Shown here piece after piece: positions 26,127 to 33,525 of a DNA stretch of 64,000 bases; positions within the stretch are counted from its first letter, which is position 1, and the number at the start of each line of letters is the position of its first letter. The stretch lies in the NCBI RefSeq assembly GCF_018131005.1, contig NZ_JAFCJK010000003.1:558001-622000 (forward strand). Reading direction: 5' to 3'. The stretch is from Bradyrhizobium lablabi (lineage in GTDB: Bacteria > Pseudomonadota > Alphaproteobacteria > Rhizobiales > Xanthobacteraceae). A program made the position numbers and the translations under genes. Under the pieces are notes generated by a model that was not told the DNA's origin, did no database searches, and worked only from the letters and a program-made list of their open reading frames with translations.

Positions 26127-26534
26127 ATGATGTCTGAGTCCTTTCCACTCCCTACTAAGCCCGAAGACGTTGTCCCGTCGCTGATTGAGCGGTTTAAATC
26201 CGGGAGGCTCAGCGAGGTAATGGCCTTGTTCGAACCGAAGTCCGTGTTCGTCGAGAATGACGGGCGAACCATCACTGGTCACGCAGAGATCGCCGCCAAA
26301 CTCGAGCGCGATGTCATGCTCGGCCTGCCAGTGAAGACCGTAGTGCGCCATGTGTTCGCCGGCAACGAGATCGCCCAGCTCGTGGTGGACTGGTCAATTG
26401 ATGGCACAGGGCCCGACGGCAAGGACGTGCTCCTCGGAGGAACGGCATGCGATGTCGTGCGCCGCGGTGCGGACGGATTCTGGCGGTTCATAATCGATAA
26501 CAATCAAGGGACGGCAGTGCGAAAGCCCGCCTGA
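26127..26534 (+). CDS. SnoaL-like/NTF2-fold protein, copy 1
   Basis: Small NTF2-fold protein, 135 residues. It begins with a helix (SLIERFKSGRLSEVMALFEP), then FVENDGRTITGHAEIAAKLE, and ends with a sheet containing VVDWSIDGTGPDGKDV and WRFIIDNNQGTAVRKPA, the usual SnoaL-like arrangement. AGGAG lies 7 bases before the ATG. Known relatives include ketosteroid isomerase-like enzymes and dehydratases, but many have no known reaction. It is the first member of a tandem pair; identity to copy 2 is high at both ends and lower in the middle (about residues 20-100). Confidence 0.85.
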   Translation: MMSESFPLPTKPEDVVPSLIERFKSGRLSEVMALFEPKSVFVENDGRTITGHAEIAAKLERDVMLGLPVKTVVRHVFAGNEIAQLVVDWSIDGTGPDGKDVLLGGTACDVVRRGADGFWRFIIDNNQGTAVRKPA

Positions 26535-26680
26535 CATATGCGCCAGACGAGCACCTACTATCAAAAGTACGGAATGAAACCCATCGGAGTATAGGCCGCA
26601 GGTCCGCTTGCACCTTTCTTACATGGTGGCGCGATCGAAGCGCCCGCCAAACCGTTTCAACCAGCACGAACAGGAGATCA

Positions 26681-27088
26681 ATGATGTCTGAGTCCTTTCC
26701 ACTCCCTACTGAACCCGAAGGCGTTGTCCCGTCGCTGATCGAGCGACTCAACTCCGGCAAGGTCAGCGCGTTGATTGAAATGTTCGACCCGAAGTGCGTG
26801 TTCGTCGAGGATGACGGGCGAACCGTCACTGGTCACGCAGACATCACCGTCCGACTCGAGCGCTTTGTCGAGCCCGGCGTGCCGCTCGTGACTAAGGTGC
26901 GCCATGTGTTCGTCGCCGACGATATCGCCCAGCTCGTGTATGACTGGTGGATCGATGGCACGGGTCGCGACGGCAAGGAGGTGCACCTCAAAGGCACGGC
27001 GTGCGATATCGTGCGCCGCGGCGCGGATGGGCGCTGGCGGTTCATAATCGATAACAATCAAGGGACGGCAGTGCGAAAGCCCGCCTGA
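26681..27088 (+). CDS. SnoaL-like/NTF2-fold protein, copy 2
   Basis: Second member of the tandem pair, 135 residues, same fold and same AGGAG ribosome site. Start (MSESFPLPT) and end (WRFIIDNNQGTAVRKPA) match copy 1 almost exactly. Differences cluster in residues 20-100, for example LERFVEPGVPLVTKVRHV here against LERDVMLGLPVKTVVRHV in copy 1. The pocket-lining part has therefore diverged while the flanks stayed alike, which suggests different ligands or gene conversion of the flanks. Both copies keep open frames and so are probably expressed. Confidence 0.85.
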   Translation: MMSESFPLPTEPEGVVPSLIERLNSGKVSALIEMFDPKCVFVEDDGRTVTGHADITVRLERFVEPGVPLVTKVRHVFVADDIAQLVYDWWIDGTGRDGKEVHLKGTACDIVRRGADGRWRFIIDNNQGTAVRKPA

Positions 27089-27406
27089 CATATGCGCCAG
27101 CCAAGCACCTACGATCAAAAGTACGGTGCGAAACCCATCGGAGTATAGGCGCAGGGTCCGCTTGCACCTTGCCTATAGATCATGTTCTCGCATTTGATCC
27201 TCGTTCAACCTGCGGGGCCCAAGACGAGCCCCGCAGGACGATGCCAGCCTCGAAATCGATACCGGCGTCGAGCATGCGGTCACAAAGGTTGAGGAAGCTC
27301 GTGCGGGTGGGACCGGGCTGAGGCAGCAGGACATGCGGCTCCGTCCTCAATGCCGCCGAAAGCGGAAGTGAGATAATTCTGCCGCAACGCAACAGGAACA
27401 AACACA
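27089..27406. other. Intergenic region with a 10-bp perfect hairpin
   Basis: After the second duplication unit this 318-base gap contains a hairpin at 27209-27237: CCTGCGGGGC pairs with GCCCCGCAGG around a 9-base loop. There is no T tract, so a classical terminator is doubtful. No gene is convincing here; a minus-strand frame across 27180-27407 has no family resemblance I recognise. Confidence 0.45.
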
Positions 27407-27916
27407 ATGCCCGAGACCGCTGCCGTTGATGGCCCGCACCTCGCCAATGGGCCCGCCACCGTCAGCGCGTCGGCACTGGCGCTGCACCTCGATTGCAGCA
27501 GGGCCTACCTCGGCAAGCTCGAAGCCGAAGGCGTGATCCAGCGGCAAGGTGACGGCTTCCCGCTCGACCAGAGCCGCGTTGCGTACCTGCGATACTTGCG
27601 GCGCGAGCGGCGGCAATCGCCACGCAGTGAGGCAAACGCCGATCTTCAGAGGGCGAAGTCCGAACCGATCCGGCTCCGCATTGCCGAGAAGCAGCGGCAC
27701 CTAATCCCGGTCGATGAAGCGACCAGCAATATGGAGCAACTGGTCGGGTTGTTCTTGACCGGCTTGAGTGGTCTGTCGGCCCAGTGCGGCGGTCGCGATC
27801 TGGCCGTGCGTCGCGCTATCGACAAGGCCGTATACGATTTGCGTGTCGAGATCTCCGAAGCCCGCTCCAAACTGGCCGACGAGCGCGGCGAGCCGCCACC
27901 GGATGGCGACGCATGA
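27407..27916 (+). CDS. Phage terminase small subunit-like (Nu1-type) protein
   Basis: A 169-residue protein with an N-terminal DNA-binding segment at about residues 20-65 (VSASALALHLDCSRAYLGKL) of the winged-helix kind seen in Nu1-type terminase small subunits and excision-type regulators. A basic, helical middle region (LRIAEKQRHLIPVDEATSN) is typical of the part that contacts the large subunit. No large terminase, portal or capsid gene follows, so it is an orphan and probably a prophage remnant. The next ORF starts within its stop codon. The assignment rests on domain style, not on strong identity. Confidence 0.6.
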   Translation: MPETAAVDGPHLANGPATVSASALALHLDCSRAYLGKLEAEGVIQRQGDGFPLDQSRVAYLRYLRRERRQSPRSEANADLQRAKSEPIRLRIAEKQRHLIPVDEATSNMEQLVGLFLTGLSGLSAQCGGRDLAVRRAIDKAVYDLRVEISEARSKLADERGEPPPDGDA

Positions 27917-28221
27917 TGACCGATGTCGAGATGACCGACGACGAGGTTGCGGCACAGATCGCTCGCGCCGACTGCTTCATCGAGCGACTGCGCGACGCGA
28001 TCACCACAACGGTCGTTAATCCTGGGAGCCTATGCGCCGACGCTCAACGTCGCGGGCTTCAGCGGATCGCGGCGACGCTGGACGCGGTACCTTACGTGAC
28101 GATGTGCAATCTGGCGAACCTCAACGCGGCGATGCGCGGCGGGCTGCTGGACGTGATCAAGGTGGGTCTGCTCGCGGTCGGCGGCGTGACAGCGCGCGAT
28201 TCGCAGGACGACAGACGGTAA
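27913..28221 (+). CDS. Hypothetical protein coupled to the Nu1-like gene
   Basis: A 102-residue protein whose ATG overlaps the previous stop (ATGA; a second ATG lies at 27916). It is acidic at the start (TDVEMTDDEVAAQIARAD) and ends with a more hydrophobic stretch, LLDVIKVGLLAVGGVTARD. I do not recognise it. Coupling and position, just before the tRNA-Met 3' end, suggest a phage or island origin. Confidence 0.55.
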   Translation: MMTDVEMTDDEVAAQIARADCFIERLRDAITTTVVNPGSLCADAQRRGLQRIAATLDAVPYVTMCNLANLNAAMRGGLLDVIKVGLLAVGGVTARDSQDDRR

Positions 28222-28227
28222 CGTCTC

Positions 28228-28246
28228 GTCTGCCCTAGGTCTGCCC
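28228..28246. repeat. Short direct repeat beside the tRNA 3' end
   Basis: GTCTGCCC occurs at 28228-28235 and again at 28239-28246 with TAG between, about 60-75 bases from the 3' end of tRNA-Met on the side of the accessory zone. Paired short repeats in this position resemble integrase arm sites; function is inferred. Confidence 0.35.
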
Positions 28247-28303
28247 CGGTCAGTTTTCTGAGCAGGTTAAACGCCGTAAAACTCCGTAAGACCTTGATTT
28301 TGC

Positions 28304-28380
28304 TGGTAGCGGGGGAGGGACTCGAACCCCCGACCCCAGGATTATGATTCCCGTGCTCTAACCAGCTGAGCTACCCCGCC
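28304..28380 (-). tRNA. tRNA-Met (anticodon CAT)
   Basis: A 77-base cloverleaf including the encoded CCA. The acceptor GGCGGGG pairs with CCCCGCT (one G-T), the D stem is GCTC/GAGC, and the anticodon stem CGGGA/TCCTG encloses loop ATCATAA with CAT at positions 34-36. The T stem is GGGGG/CCCTC around TTCGAGT. CAT could also be an Ile tRNA whose C34 is modified to lysidine; elongator Met is the more likely reading. Its 3' end points into the accessory zone. Confidence 0.93.
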
Positions 28381-28495
28381 ACGGTGTCGCTGTCGTCCGC
28401 GTCAAGCCGCGGGTCCGAACGCGCGGCATATAAAGAGTGGGCCGCGCGCCTGTCAAGCAAGCCGGGCCTTGCCAGCAACTCATTGTACGCTGGCG

Positions 28496-28861
28496 CTATT
28501 TCGGCCTGACCGAGGGGTCGCCGCCGGGGCTGCCGGGCGGCGGAATCACCGGGGTATTGCCACCTCCCGGCGTCGGCGCCCGCATCTCGGGATCGACGCC
28601 CGCGGGCGGGCACAGCACACCGTCAGATTTTGCGAGCTTCTCGCCGAGCGGTTCGGTGCGCTGGCCGGTGGTGGTTCCCTCCGGAGCGGCCGCACCCGGG
28701 TGGGGTGGCTGCTGCTGCATCGGAGCGCAGTTGGCCGCGCGCGTCGGCGACGGCGGCGCGGTCTGGGCCGGCGGCGTCGCCGGCGTGGGTGGCGCTTGCG
28801 CCGACGCCATGGCGGGCGCCATCAGCGCACATGACAAAAGGAGTGACTGAGTGATCCGCAT
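28496..28861 (-). CDS. Secreted proline-rich hypothetical protein
   Basis: A 121-residue protein with a clear signal peptide (RITQSLLLSCALMAPAMASA, cleavage after ASAQA). The mature part is almost all low-complexity Pro, Ala, Thr and Gly, with two cysteines, in NCAP and VLCPP. No domain is recognisable. Similar short Pro-rich exported proteins are common in Bradyrhizobium. It may be periplasmic or envelope-associated, but function is unknown. The next gene on the same strand lies 53 bases upstream. Confidence 0.7.
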   Translation of the reverse strand: MRITQSLLLSCALMAPAMASAQAPPTPATPPAQTAPPSPTRAANCAPMQQQPPHPGAAAPEGTTTGQRTEPLGEKLAKSDGVLCPPAGVDPEMRAPTPGGGNTPVIPPPGSPGGDPSVRPK

Positions 28862-28914
28862 GGAGAGGAAACGGCGCTTCCGCGCCGTTGTTCCGCATCA
28901 GAATCATCGCAACT

Positions 28915-29553
28915 TCACGATTTGCGAAATCGGATCAGCGAAAAATGTCCCATCGGCGGCATCGGCCGCCGTTCCGCGAGGCTGACCCCGCCGTGCCGGG
29001 CCGCCCAATCTGTCAGCCGGACCCACGGGAATTCCGGCCGCCAGCCGAGCCGTCGCGCCAGCGGCGCGAAGGCGAGTTCGAATATCCTGCGCGGCCCGCT
29101 TTCGGCGCCGATGTGATTGACCAGGATGAGTTCGCCGCCGGGCTTCAGCACGCGGATGAAATCGTCGAGCGTCGCCTCGGGGTCCGGCACCGCGGTGATG
29201 ACATATTGCGCCACCACCGCATCGAAAAACGAATCCGGGAATGCGAGGTTCTTGGCGTCCATTACCGCGAGCGTCTCGACGTTGGTCAGGCCCAGAGCGC
29301 GCACGCGCTGCTGCGCCCGACGCAGCATCGGCTCGGAAATATCGACTCCGCAGAGCTTGGTCGTGCGTGAATAATCCGACAGCGACAATCCGGTGCCGAC
29401 GCCGACATCGAGCACGCGGCCGCCGATCCGATCGGCTTCCACGATCGTGGACTGACGGCCCTGATCGAAGACCTTGCCGAACACCAGATCGTAGATCGGC
29501 GCCCAGCGCCCATACGCCTTTTCGACCCCGTCGCGGTCGATGTCCCCCGTCAT
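28915..29553 (-). CDS. Class I SAM-dependent methyltransferase, PmtA/UbiE-like
   Basis: A 212-residue methyltransferase. Motif I is VLDVGVGTGLSLSDY, motif II is the acidic CGVDISEPML, and a post-motif lies in FDAVVAQYVITAVPDPE, followed by FIRVLKPGGELILVNHI. The N-terminal AYGRWAPIYDLVFGKVF is of the kind found in UbiE-like phosphatidylethanolamine N-methyltransferases of the Rhodobacter type, which make phosphatidylcholine from phosphatidylethanolamine at the membrane. That substrate is plausible in this group, but ubiquinone-type or other methylation cannot be excluded. mnmA lies 17 bases upstream on the same strand. Confidence 0.85.
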   Translation of the reverse strand: MTGDIDRDGVEKAYGRWAPIYDLVFGKVFDQGRQSTIVEADRIGGRVLDVGVGTGLSLSDYSRTTKLCGVDISEPMLRRAQQRVRALGLTNVETLAVMDAKNLAFPDSFFDAVVAQYVITAVPDPEATLDDFIRVLKPGGELILVNHIGAESGPRRIFELAFAPLARRLGWRPEFPWVRLTDWAARHGGVSLAERRPMPPMGHFSLIRFRKS

Positions 29554-29570
29554 TTCCCGCCCCGAAATCC

Positions 29571-30767
29571 TTATCCGCGGACCACCTCTGCTGCGAGCGG
29601 CGCAATTCCGGCCCGCGCGCGGCTTGCGGTCGCGCTCCTGATGAACCCGCCGCCGAGCACGCGCGCCTGCCCCGCCGGCGCGTCATAGAATACGCAGGCC
29701 TGCCCGGGCGACACGCCCTCCTCTCCGGCGACGAGTTCGATTTCGTAGCCGCCATCGACGGCACGCAGCCAGGCTGGTTGCGGCGCGCGCGTCGAGCGCA
29801 CGCGGACATACATTTCGATGCCGTCGCCGATCACGTGATCGAGCGCACCGTCACCGATCCAGTTGACGTCACGGAGCGCAATGCGGTCCATCCGAAGGGC
29901 CTCGCGCGGTCCGACCACGACGCGGCGGGTCGCGGCATCGAGCTTCACAACATAGAGCGGACTGCCCGAGGCAATGCCGAGCCCCTTGCGCTGCCCGACG
30001 GTGAAATGAACGATGCCCTGGTGTCGGCCAATGACACTACCGTCGAGATCGACGATGTCGCCGGGCGCAATCGCATTCGGCTTCAGGCGGCTGATAATGT
30101 CGGTGTAGCGGCCGGTCGGTACGAAGCAGATGTCCTGGCTGTCCTGCTTGTCCGCGACCTCGAGCCCGAAGCGCCGGGCGAGTTCCCGGGTCTGCGGCTT
30201 GGTCAGGTCGCCGAGAGGGAAGCGCAGGAAGTCGAGCTGCTCGCGCGTGGTCGCGAACAGGAAGTAGCTCTGATCGCGATCCGCATCCGCCGCGCAGACC
30301 AGCGCGCGCGATCCACCGGCGAGGCGGCGCGAGGCGACGTAGTGGCCGGTGGCGAGCGCCTGCGCGCCGAGTTCGCGCGCGGTCGCAAGCAGGTCGCGAA
30401 ACTTGACCGAACGGTTGCATTCGATGCAAGGCACAGGAGTTTCGCCGAGCGCGTAGCTGTCGGCGAAATTATCGATCACCTGCTCCTTGAAGCGGCTCTC
30501 ATAGTCAAGAACGTAGTGCGGGATGCCGATCCGCTCGGCGACGTTGCGCGCGTCGTGAATATCGCGGCCGGCACAGCAGGCGCCCCTGCGATGGGTCGCG
30601 GCGCCATGGTCGTACAGCTGCAAGGTGATCCCGACCACGTCGTAGCCTTGCGACTTCAACAGCGCGGCCGTCACCGAGGAGTCGACGCCGCCGGACATGG
30701 CGACCACGATCCGTGTGTCTTCAGGACGGCCTTCGAGATCCAGATTGTTGAGCATCGCAGCGGTCAT
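29571..30767 (-). CDS. mnmA: tRNA-specific 2-thiouridylase MnmA
   Basis: Enzyme that thiolates U34 of tRNAs for Lys, Glu and Gln, using ATP and persulfide sulfur. It has 398 residues, normal length. The PP-loop is [18 protein letters not shown], the first catalytic cysteine is in [15 protein letters not shown], and the second is in [11 protein letters not shown]. The GTVGQ-like region reads [12 protein letters not shown]. Residues before about 18 are a variable extension, and an inner start is possible. The 3' neighbour is the methyltransferase gene, 17 bases away. It is a housekeeping gene unrelated to the flagellar cluster beside it. Confidence 0.96.
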   Translation of the reverse strand: MTAAMLNNLDLEGRPEDTRIVVAMSGGVDSSVTAALLKSQGYDVVGITLQLYDHGAATHRRGACCAGRDIHDARNVAERIGIPHYVLDYESRFKEQVIDNFADSYALGETPVPCIECNRSVKFRDLLATARELGAQALATGHYVASRRLAGGSRALVCAADADRDQSYFLFATTREQLDFLRFPLGDLTKPQTRELARRFGLEVADKQDSQDICFVPTGRYTDIISRLKPNAIAPGDIVDLDGSVIGRHQGIVHFTVGQRKGLGIASGSPLYVVKLDAATRRVVVGPREALRMDRIALRDVNWIGDGALDHVIGDGIEMYVRVRSTRAPQPAWLRAVDGGYEIELVAGEEGVSPGQACVFYDAPAGQARVLGGGFIRSATASRARAGIAPLAAEVVRG

Positions 30768-30919
30768 CGATCATTGTCGCGAGGAGCTTCATGGGCTCCG
30801 CGACGGGTTTTGAAAAGCTTTTTGTTCACAAGGCCTTGGAATACATCCAGGCCAGGCTGCCCGGTTCGGGATGCCTCGGAAGCCCTCCTTAATATAAGCG
30901 CGGTTGGGGGGAGACAATC

Positions 30920-31042
30920 ATGGGAAAGCCGCAGGCTGGCGTGCACGGACGGCAAATCTTGCCGCTGGACAGTAACGAAAATGCCCAACGGCCCGGGTGG
31001 ACGAAATGGCGGATCTTCATGGAACCAATTGAAATAGCTTGA
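30920..31042 (+). CDS. Candidate 40-residue ORF before fliK
   Basis: This small frame lies in the 348-base gap between mnmA and fliK. Its ATG follows a good ribosome site (GGGGGGAG, 6 bases), and it encodes a basic peptide beginning MGKPQAGVHGRQILPLD. It ends 21 bases before the sigma-54-like site, so it would belong to an earlier transcript. No homology is claimed and chance is quite possible. The rest of the gap holds only the fliK promoter. Confidence 0.25.
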   Translation: MGKPQAGVHGRQILPLDSNENAQRPGWTKWRIFMEPIEIA

Positions 31043-31063
31043 AAATATCCTGATGACCCGCGC

Positions 31064-31079
31064 TGGCCCGGTCCTTGCT
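31064..31079 (+). promoter_or_regulatory. Sigma-54-like promoter before fliK-flgD
   Basis: TGGCCCGGTCCTTGCT matches the sigma-54 consensus TGGCACRN4TTGCW with one mismatch (C for A), and the GG and GC pairs have the required 10-base spacing. It ends 36 bases before the fliK start. FlbD, encoded at 41956, is a sigma-54 activator of flagellar genes, which supports the assignment. Confidence 0.65.
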
Positions 31080-31115
31080 CGATGATCGACGGAAGTTTCA
31101 CTGCGAGGGTCGGCT

Positions 31116-32690
31116 GTGGTTAGCGTCACGTCGGAAGCATTGGCAAATCTGTCTTTCCAGGGCTCGACCCAGTGGTCGGCGCGTCCCGATTCCGCGCCGC
31201 CGCGGGGCAACGACGGCTTTGCGGCACTGCTCGACAGCAGTACGGCCGCCCGCAACAACGACGATCGTGCCCCCGACCTCGCGAATCCGCAGCCTGCTCC
31301 CCCCCGCCGGGCCGACGATTCCTCCCAGGCGACGGACGCTCCGGCGCGCGACAGCGCCACGGCGCCCGACCGGACCACGCGCAATTCCGACAGAGCGGAC
31401 GAGACGCAAGATGACAGCAAGGTCGGCCACGATGCGCGCCCGGCGAAATCAAGATCGAAGTCCGATGACGCGAAGTCGAACGGCAAGTCGGACGCTAAGG
31501 CAGACACCGAAGATGATACGATCACCACCGGCCAGGCCGATGTCGGGCAAGACGTCTCCAATGTGACGCCAGTCGTCGCCAACGCGATTCCCCTCGCGGC
31601 TGCGCCGTCCGCCGATGCCGTCGTCCCGGCAGCCGCATCCGGCAATGCTGCGGCTCCGCTGGCGATCGCGGCCGCGGCCATCGCCGCAAGCGCGGCGATC
31701 GCCGGCACGGGCGGACAGGCCGGTACAACTGACGCCGCCACAGCCACAGCGGCGGCAGCAAATGCCGCGAGCGTCGCCAAGGCGGTCGGCGTGAAGACAG
31801 AAGCGCCGATCGTGACCGCCGCGGATACAGCCACGGCCCAGGCAACGTCCGCGACCACGACAGGCACCGCGACCGCGGGCATTACGCTTGCCGCAACGGG
31901 GAAGCCCGCGGTCAAGCCGCAGGCTGCCACCCCTTTGGCCGTCGCGGCGACCGATCAGGAAGGCGGATCCGGATCCGCCACGACCAGTACCTCTGATACA
32001 CCGACGACCATTATTCCCGGTGTCAACCAGCCAGCCGCCGTCGCGGGCAAGACGAAGGCCGAAGACGGCGTGATCGATGCCTTCAAGGCCGACGTGTCAG
32101 GCAATGCCACGCTGACGGCCACGGTCACCGGACATTCAACCGCCGTTCCGCAGACGCCGGTCAACGCAGCCGACACTGGCGCATCGTCAGCCAACGCGAT
32201 CCCGCTGCAAGTGCCGGCCACGCCCGCGACAGCCCAACTGACCGCGACCGCTGCGACGCAAAACACCGCGGTACCGCTGAGCGGGCTTGCAGTGGAGATC
32301 GCGGCTTCGGTGAAGAGCGGCAAGAGCCGTTTCGAGATCAGGCTCGATCCGGCCGAGCTTGGCCGCATCGACGTGCGCATCGACGTCGACCGTAACGGCC
32401 AGGTCACCTCTCATCTCACGGTCGAGCGACCGGAAACGCTGTCAATGTTGCGCCAGGACGCCAACCAATTGCAGCGCGCGCTCGACAATGCCGGCCTCTC
32501 GACCGGCAATGGTGGGCTGCAGTTCAGCCTGCGCGACCAGTCGCAGTCGGGTCAAAACAGCAACGGCCAGTCCAATCCAAATGCCCATCGCCTGATCGTC
32601 AGCGAAGAAGAAACCATTCCTGCCGCCATTGCTGGCCGCTCCTATGGGCGTATGGCCGGTGCGACCAGCGGCGTCGATATCAGAGTCTAG
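31116..32690 (+). CDS. fliK: Flagellar hook-length control protein FliK
   Basis: Type III-secreted ruler that sets hook length and switches export specificity. The protein has 524 residues from a GTG start. Residues 60-360 are Ala/Thr/Pro-rich and low in complexity, as in other FliK rulers. The conserved C-terminal Flg_hook domain spans about 390-480, with KSRFEIRLDPAELGRIDVRI, LTVERPETLSMLRQDANQLQ and LDNAGL. The gene is followed 10 bases later by flgD and preceded by a sigma-54-like promoter. The start is not certain because no strong ribosome site precedes the GTG. Confidence 0.88.
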   Translation: MVSVTSEALANLSFQGSTQWSARPDSAPPRGNDGFAALLDSSTAARNNDDRAPDLANPQPAPPRRADDSSQATDAPARDSATAPDRTTRNSDRADETQDDSKVGHDARPAKSRSKSDDAKSNGKSDAKADTEDDTITTGQADVGQDVSNVTPVVANAIPLAAAPSADAVVPAAASGNAAAPLAIAAAAIAASAAIAGTGGQAGTTDAATATAAAANAASVAKAVGVKTEAPIVTAADTATAQATSATTTGTATAGITLAATGKPAVKPQAATPLAVAATDQEGGSGSATTSTSDTPTTIIPGVNQPAAVAGKTKAEDGVIDAFKADVSGNATLTATVTGHSTAVPQTPVNAADTGASSANAIPLQVPATPATAQLTATAATQNTAVPLSGLAVEIAASVKSGKSRFEIRLDPAELGRIDVRIDVDRNGQVTSHLTVERPETLSMLRQDANQLQRALDNAGLSTGNGGLQFSLRDQSQSGQNSNGQSNPNAHRLIVSEEETIPAAIAGRSYGRMAGATSGVDIRV

Positions 32691-32700
32691 GGAGTCCACG

Positions 32701-33474
32701 ATGTCAGTCGATGCAACCATGCCATCGCCGGTGGTTTCGGCGCCCGGGACCGGCGGAACGAGCTCGAGCAACGGCACCTCGTCGTCCTCGACGCCGGGCA
32801 TCGCCGATAATTTCCAGACCTTCCTGACGCTGCTGACGACGCAGCTACAGAACCAGAACCCGCTCGATCCACTCGACACCAACCAGTTCACCCAGCAACT
32901 CGTGCAATTCGCCGGTGTCGAGCAGCAGCTCAAGTCGAACGACCAGTTGACGTCGCTGATCAACATCGAAAAGAGCGCGCAGTCGACGCAGGCGCTGATC
33001 TATGTCGGCAGTACGGTATCGGTCGACGGCAGCAAGGCCCAGTTCGACCAGTCCGCGACCTGGAACCTGAGAGCGGATCAGGGCACCGACGCCACGATCA
33101 CGATCACGAGTTCGACCGGCCAGACCGCTTATTCCGGCAAATTCACACTCAATCAGGGCAATGCCAGCTTTGTCTGGGACGGCAAGGGCAACGACGGCAC
33201 CCAGTGGCCCCCCGGCACCTATACCCTCACCGCGACTGGCAAGGACTCCAACGGCAAGGATGTCTCGATCTCGACGGAGGTTCAGGGTGTGGTCGATTCT
33301 GTCGACCTGACCTCCTCCCCGCCCCTGCTCTCGATCGGAGGACAGACCTACACGACCGATCAGATCAAGCGCGTGGTCCGTCCATCCATCGGCAGCAGCG
33401 ACGGCAGCGGCAGCAACGGCAGTGGCGGTAGCAGCAACAGTAGCAACAGTAGCGGCAGCAGCAGTAGCAGCTAA
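32701..33474 (+). CDS. flgD: Flagellar hook assembly protein FlgD
   Basis: Hook-capping scaffold for FlgE polymerisation, 257 residues. The N-terminal FlgD domain contains FQTFLTLLTTQLQNQNPLDP and TQQLVQFAGVEQQLKSN, and the Ig-like FLG region has FVWDGKGNDGTQWPPGTY. ATG 32701 lies 10 bases after fliK, so the two are co-transcribed. The last 25 residues are only Gly, Ser, Asn and Asp, encoded by a tract of repeated GGCAGC/AGCAAC-type codons (33392-33471). That tract may vary in length between strains. Confidence 0.95.
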   Translation: MSVDATMPSPVVSAPGTGGTSSSNGTSSSSTPGIADNFQTFLTLLTTQLQNQNPLDPLDTNQFTQQLVQFAGVEQQLKSNDQLTSLINIEKSAQSTQALIYVGSTVSVDGSKAQFDQSATWNLRADQGTDATITITSSTGQTAYSGKFTLNQGNASFVWDGKGNDGTQWPPGTYTLTATGKDSNGKDVSISTEVQGVVDSVDLTSSPPLLSIGGQTYTTDQIKRVVRPSIGSSDGSGSNGSGGSSNSSNSSGSSSSS

Positions 33475-33486
33475 GCCTGCGTCCTC

Positions 33487-33519
33487 GCCGCGGGCGGCCT
33501 GCGTGGAGCGGCCCGCGGC
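33487..33519. terminator. Hairpin between convergent flgD and hydrolase genes
   Basis: GCCGCGGGC (33487-33495) pairs perfectly with GCCCGCGGC (33511-33519) around a 15-base loop, in the short gap between two convergent stops. There is no T tract on either side, so it may only slow transcription or protect messages. Confidence 0.4.
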
Positions 33520-33525
33520 GGCTGA

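Larger units (their letters stand above)
26071..27174. repeat. Tandem direct duplication of a ~554-bp unit carrying a SnoaL-like gene
   Basis: Unit 1 (about 26071-26620) and unit 2 (about 26624-27174) each hold an upstream block, a 135-codon gene and a downstream block in the same order. The leaders share GGTGGCGCGATCGAAGCGCC and the last 40 bases before each ATG are nearly identical. The trailers share CATATGCGCCAG and CATCGGAGTATAGG. The ATGs are 554 bases apart. Confidence 0.9.

Noticed and set aside
28222..28420. A second tRNA or a tmRNA near tRNA-Met
   Set aside because: Only one cloverleaf can be folded here; the surrounding sequence gives no paired stems of the right spacing.
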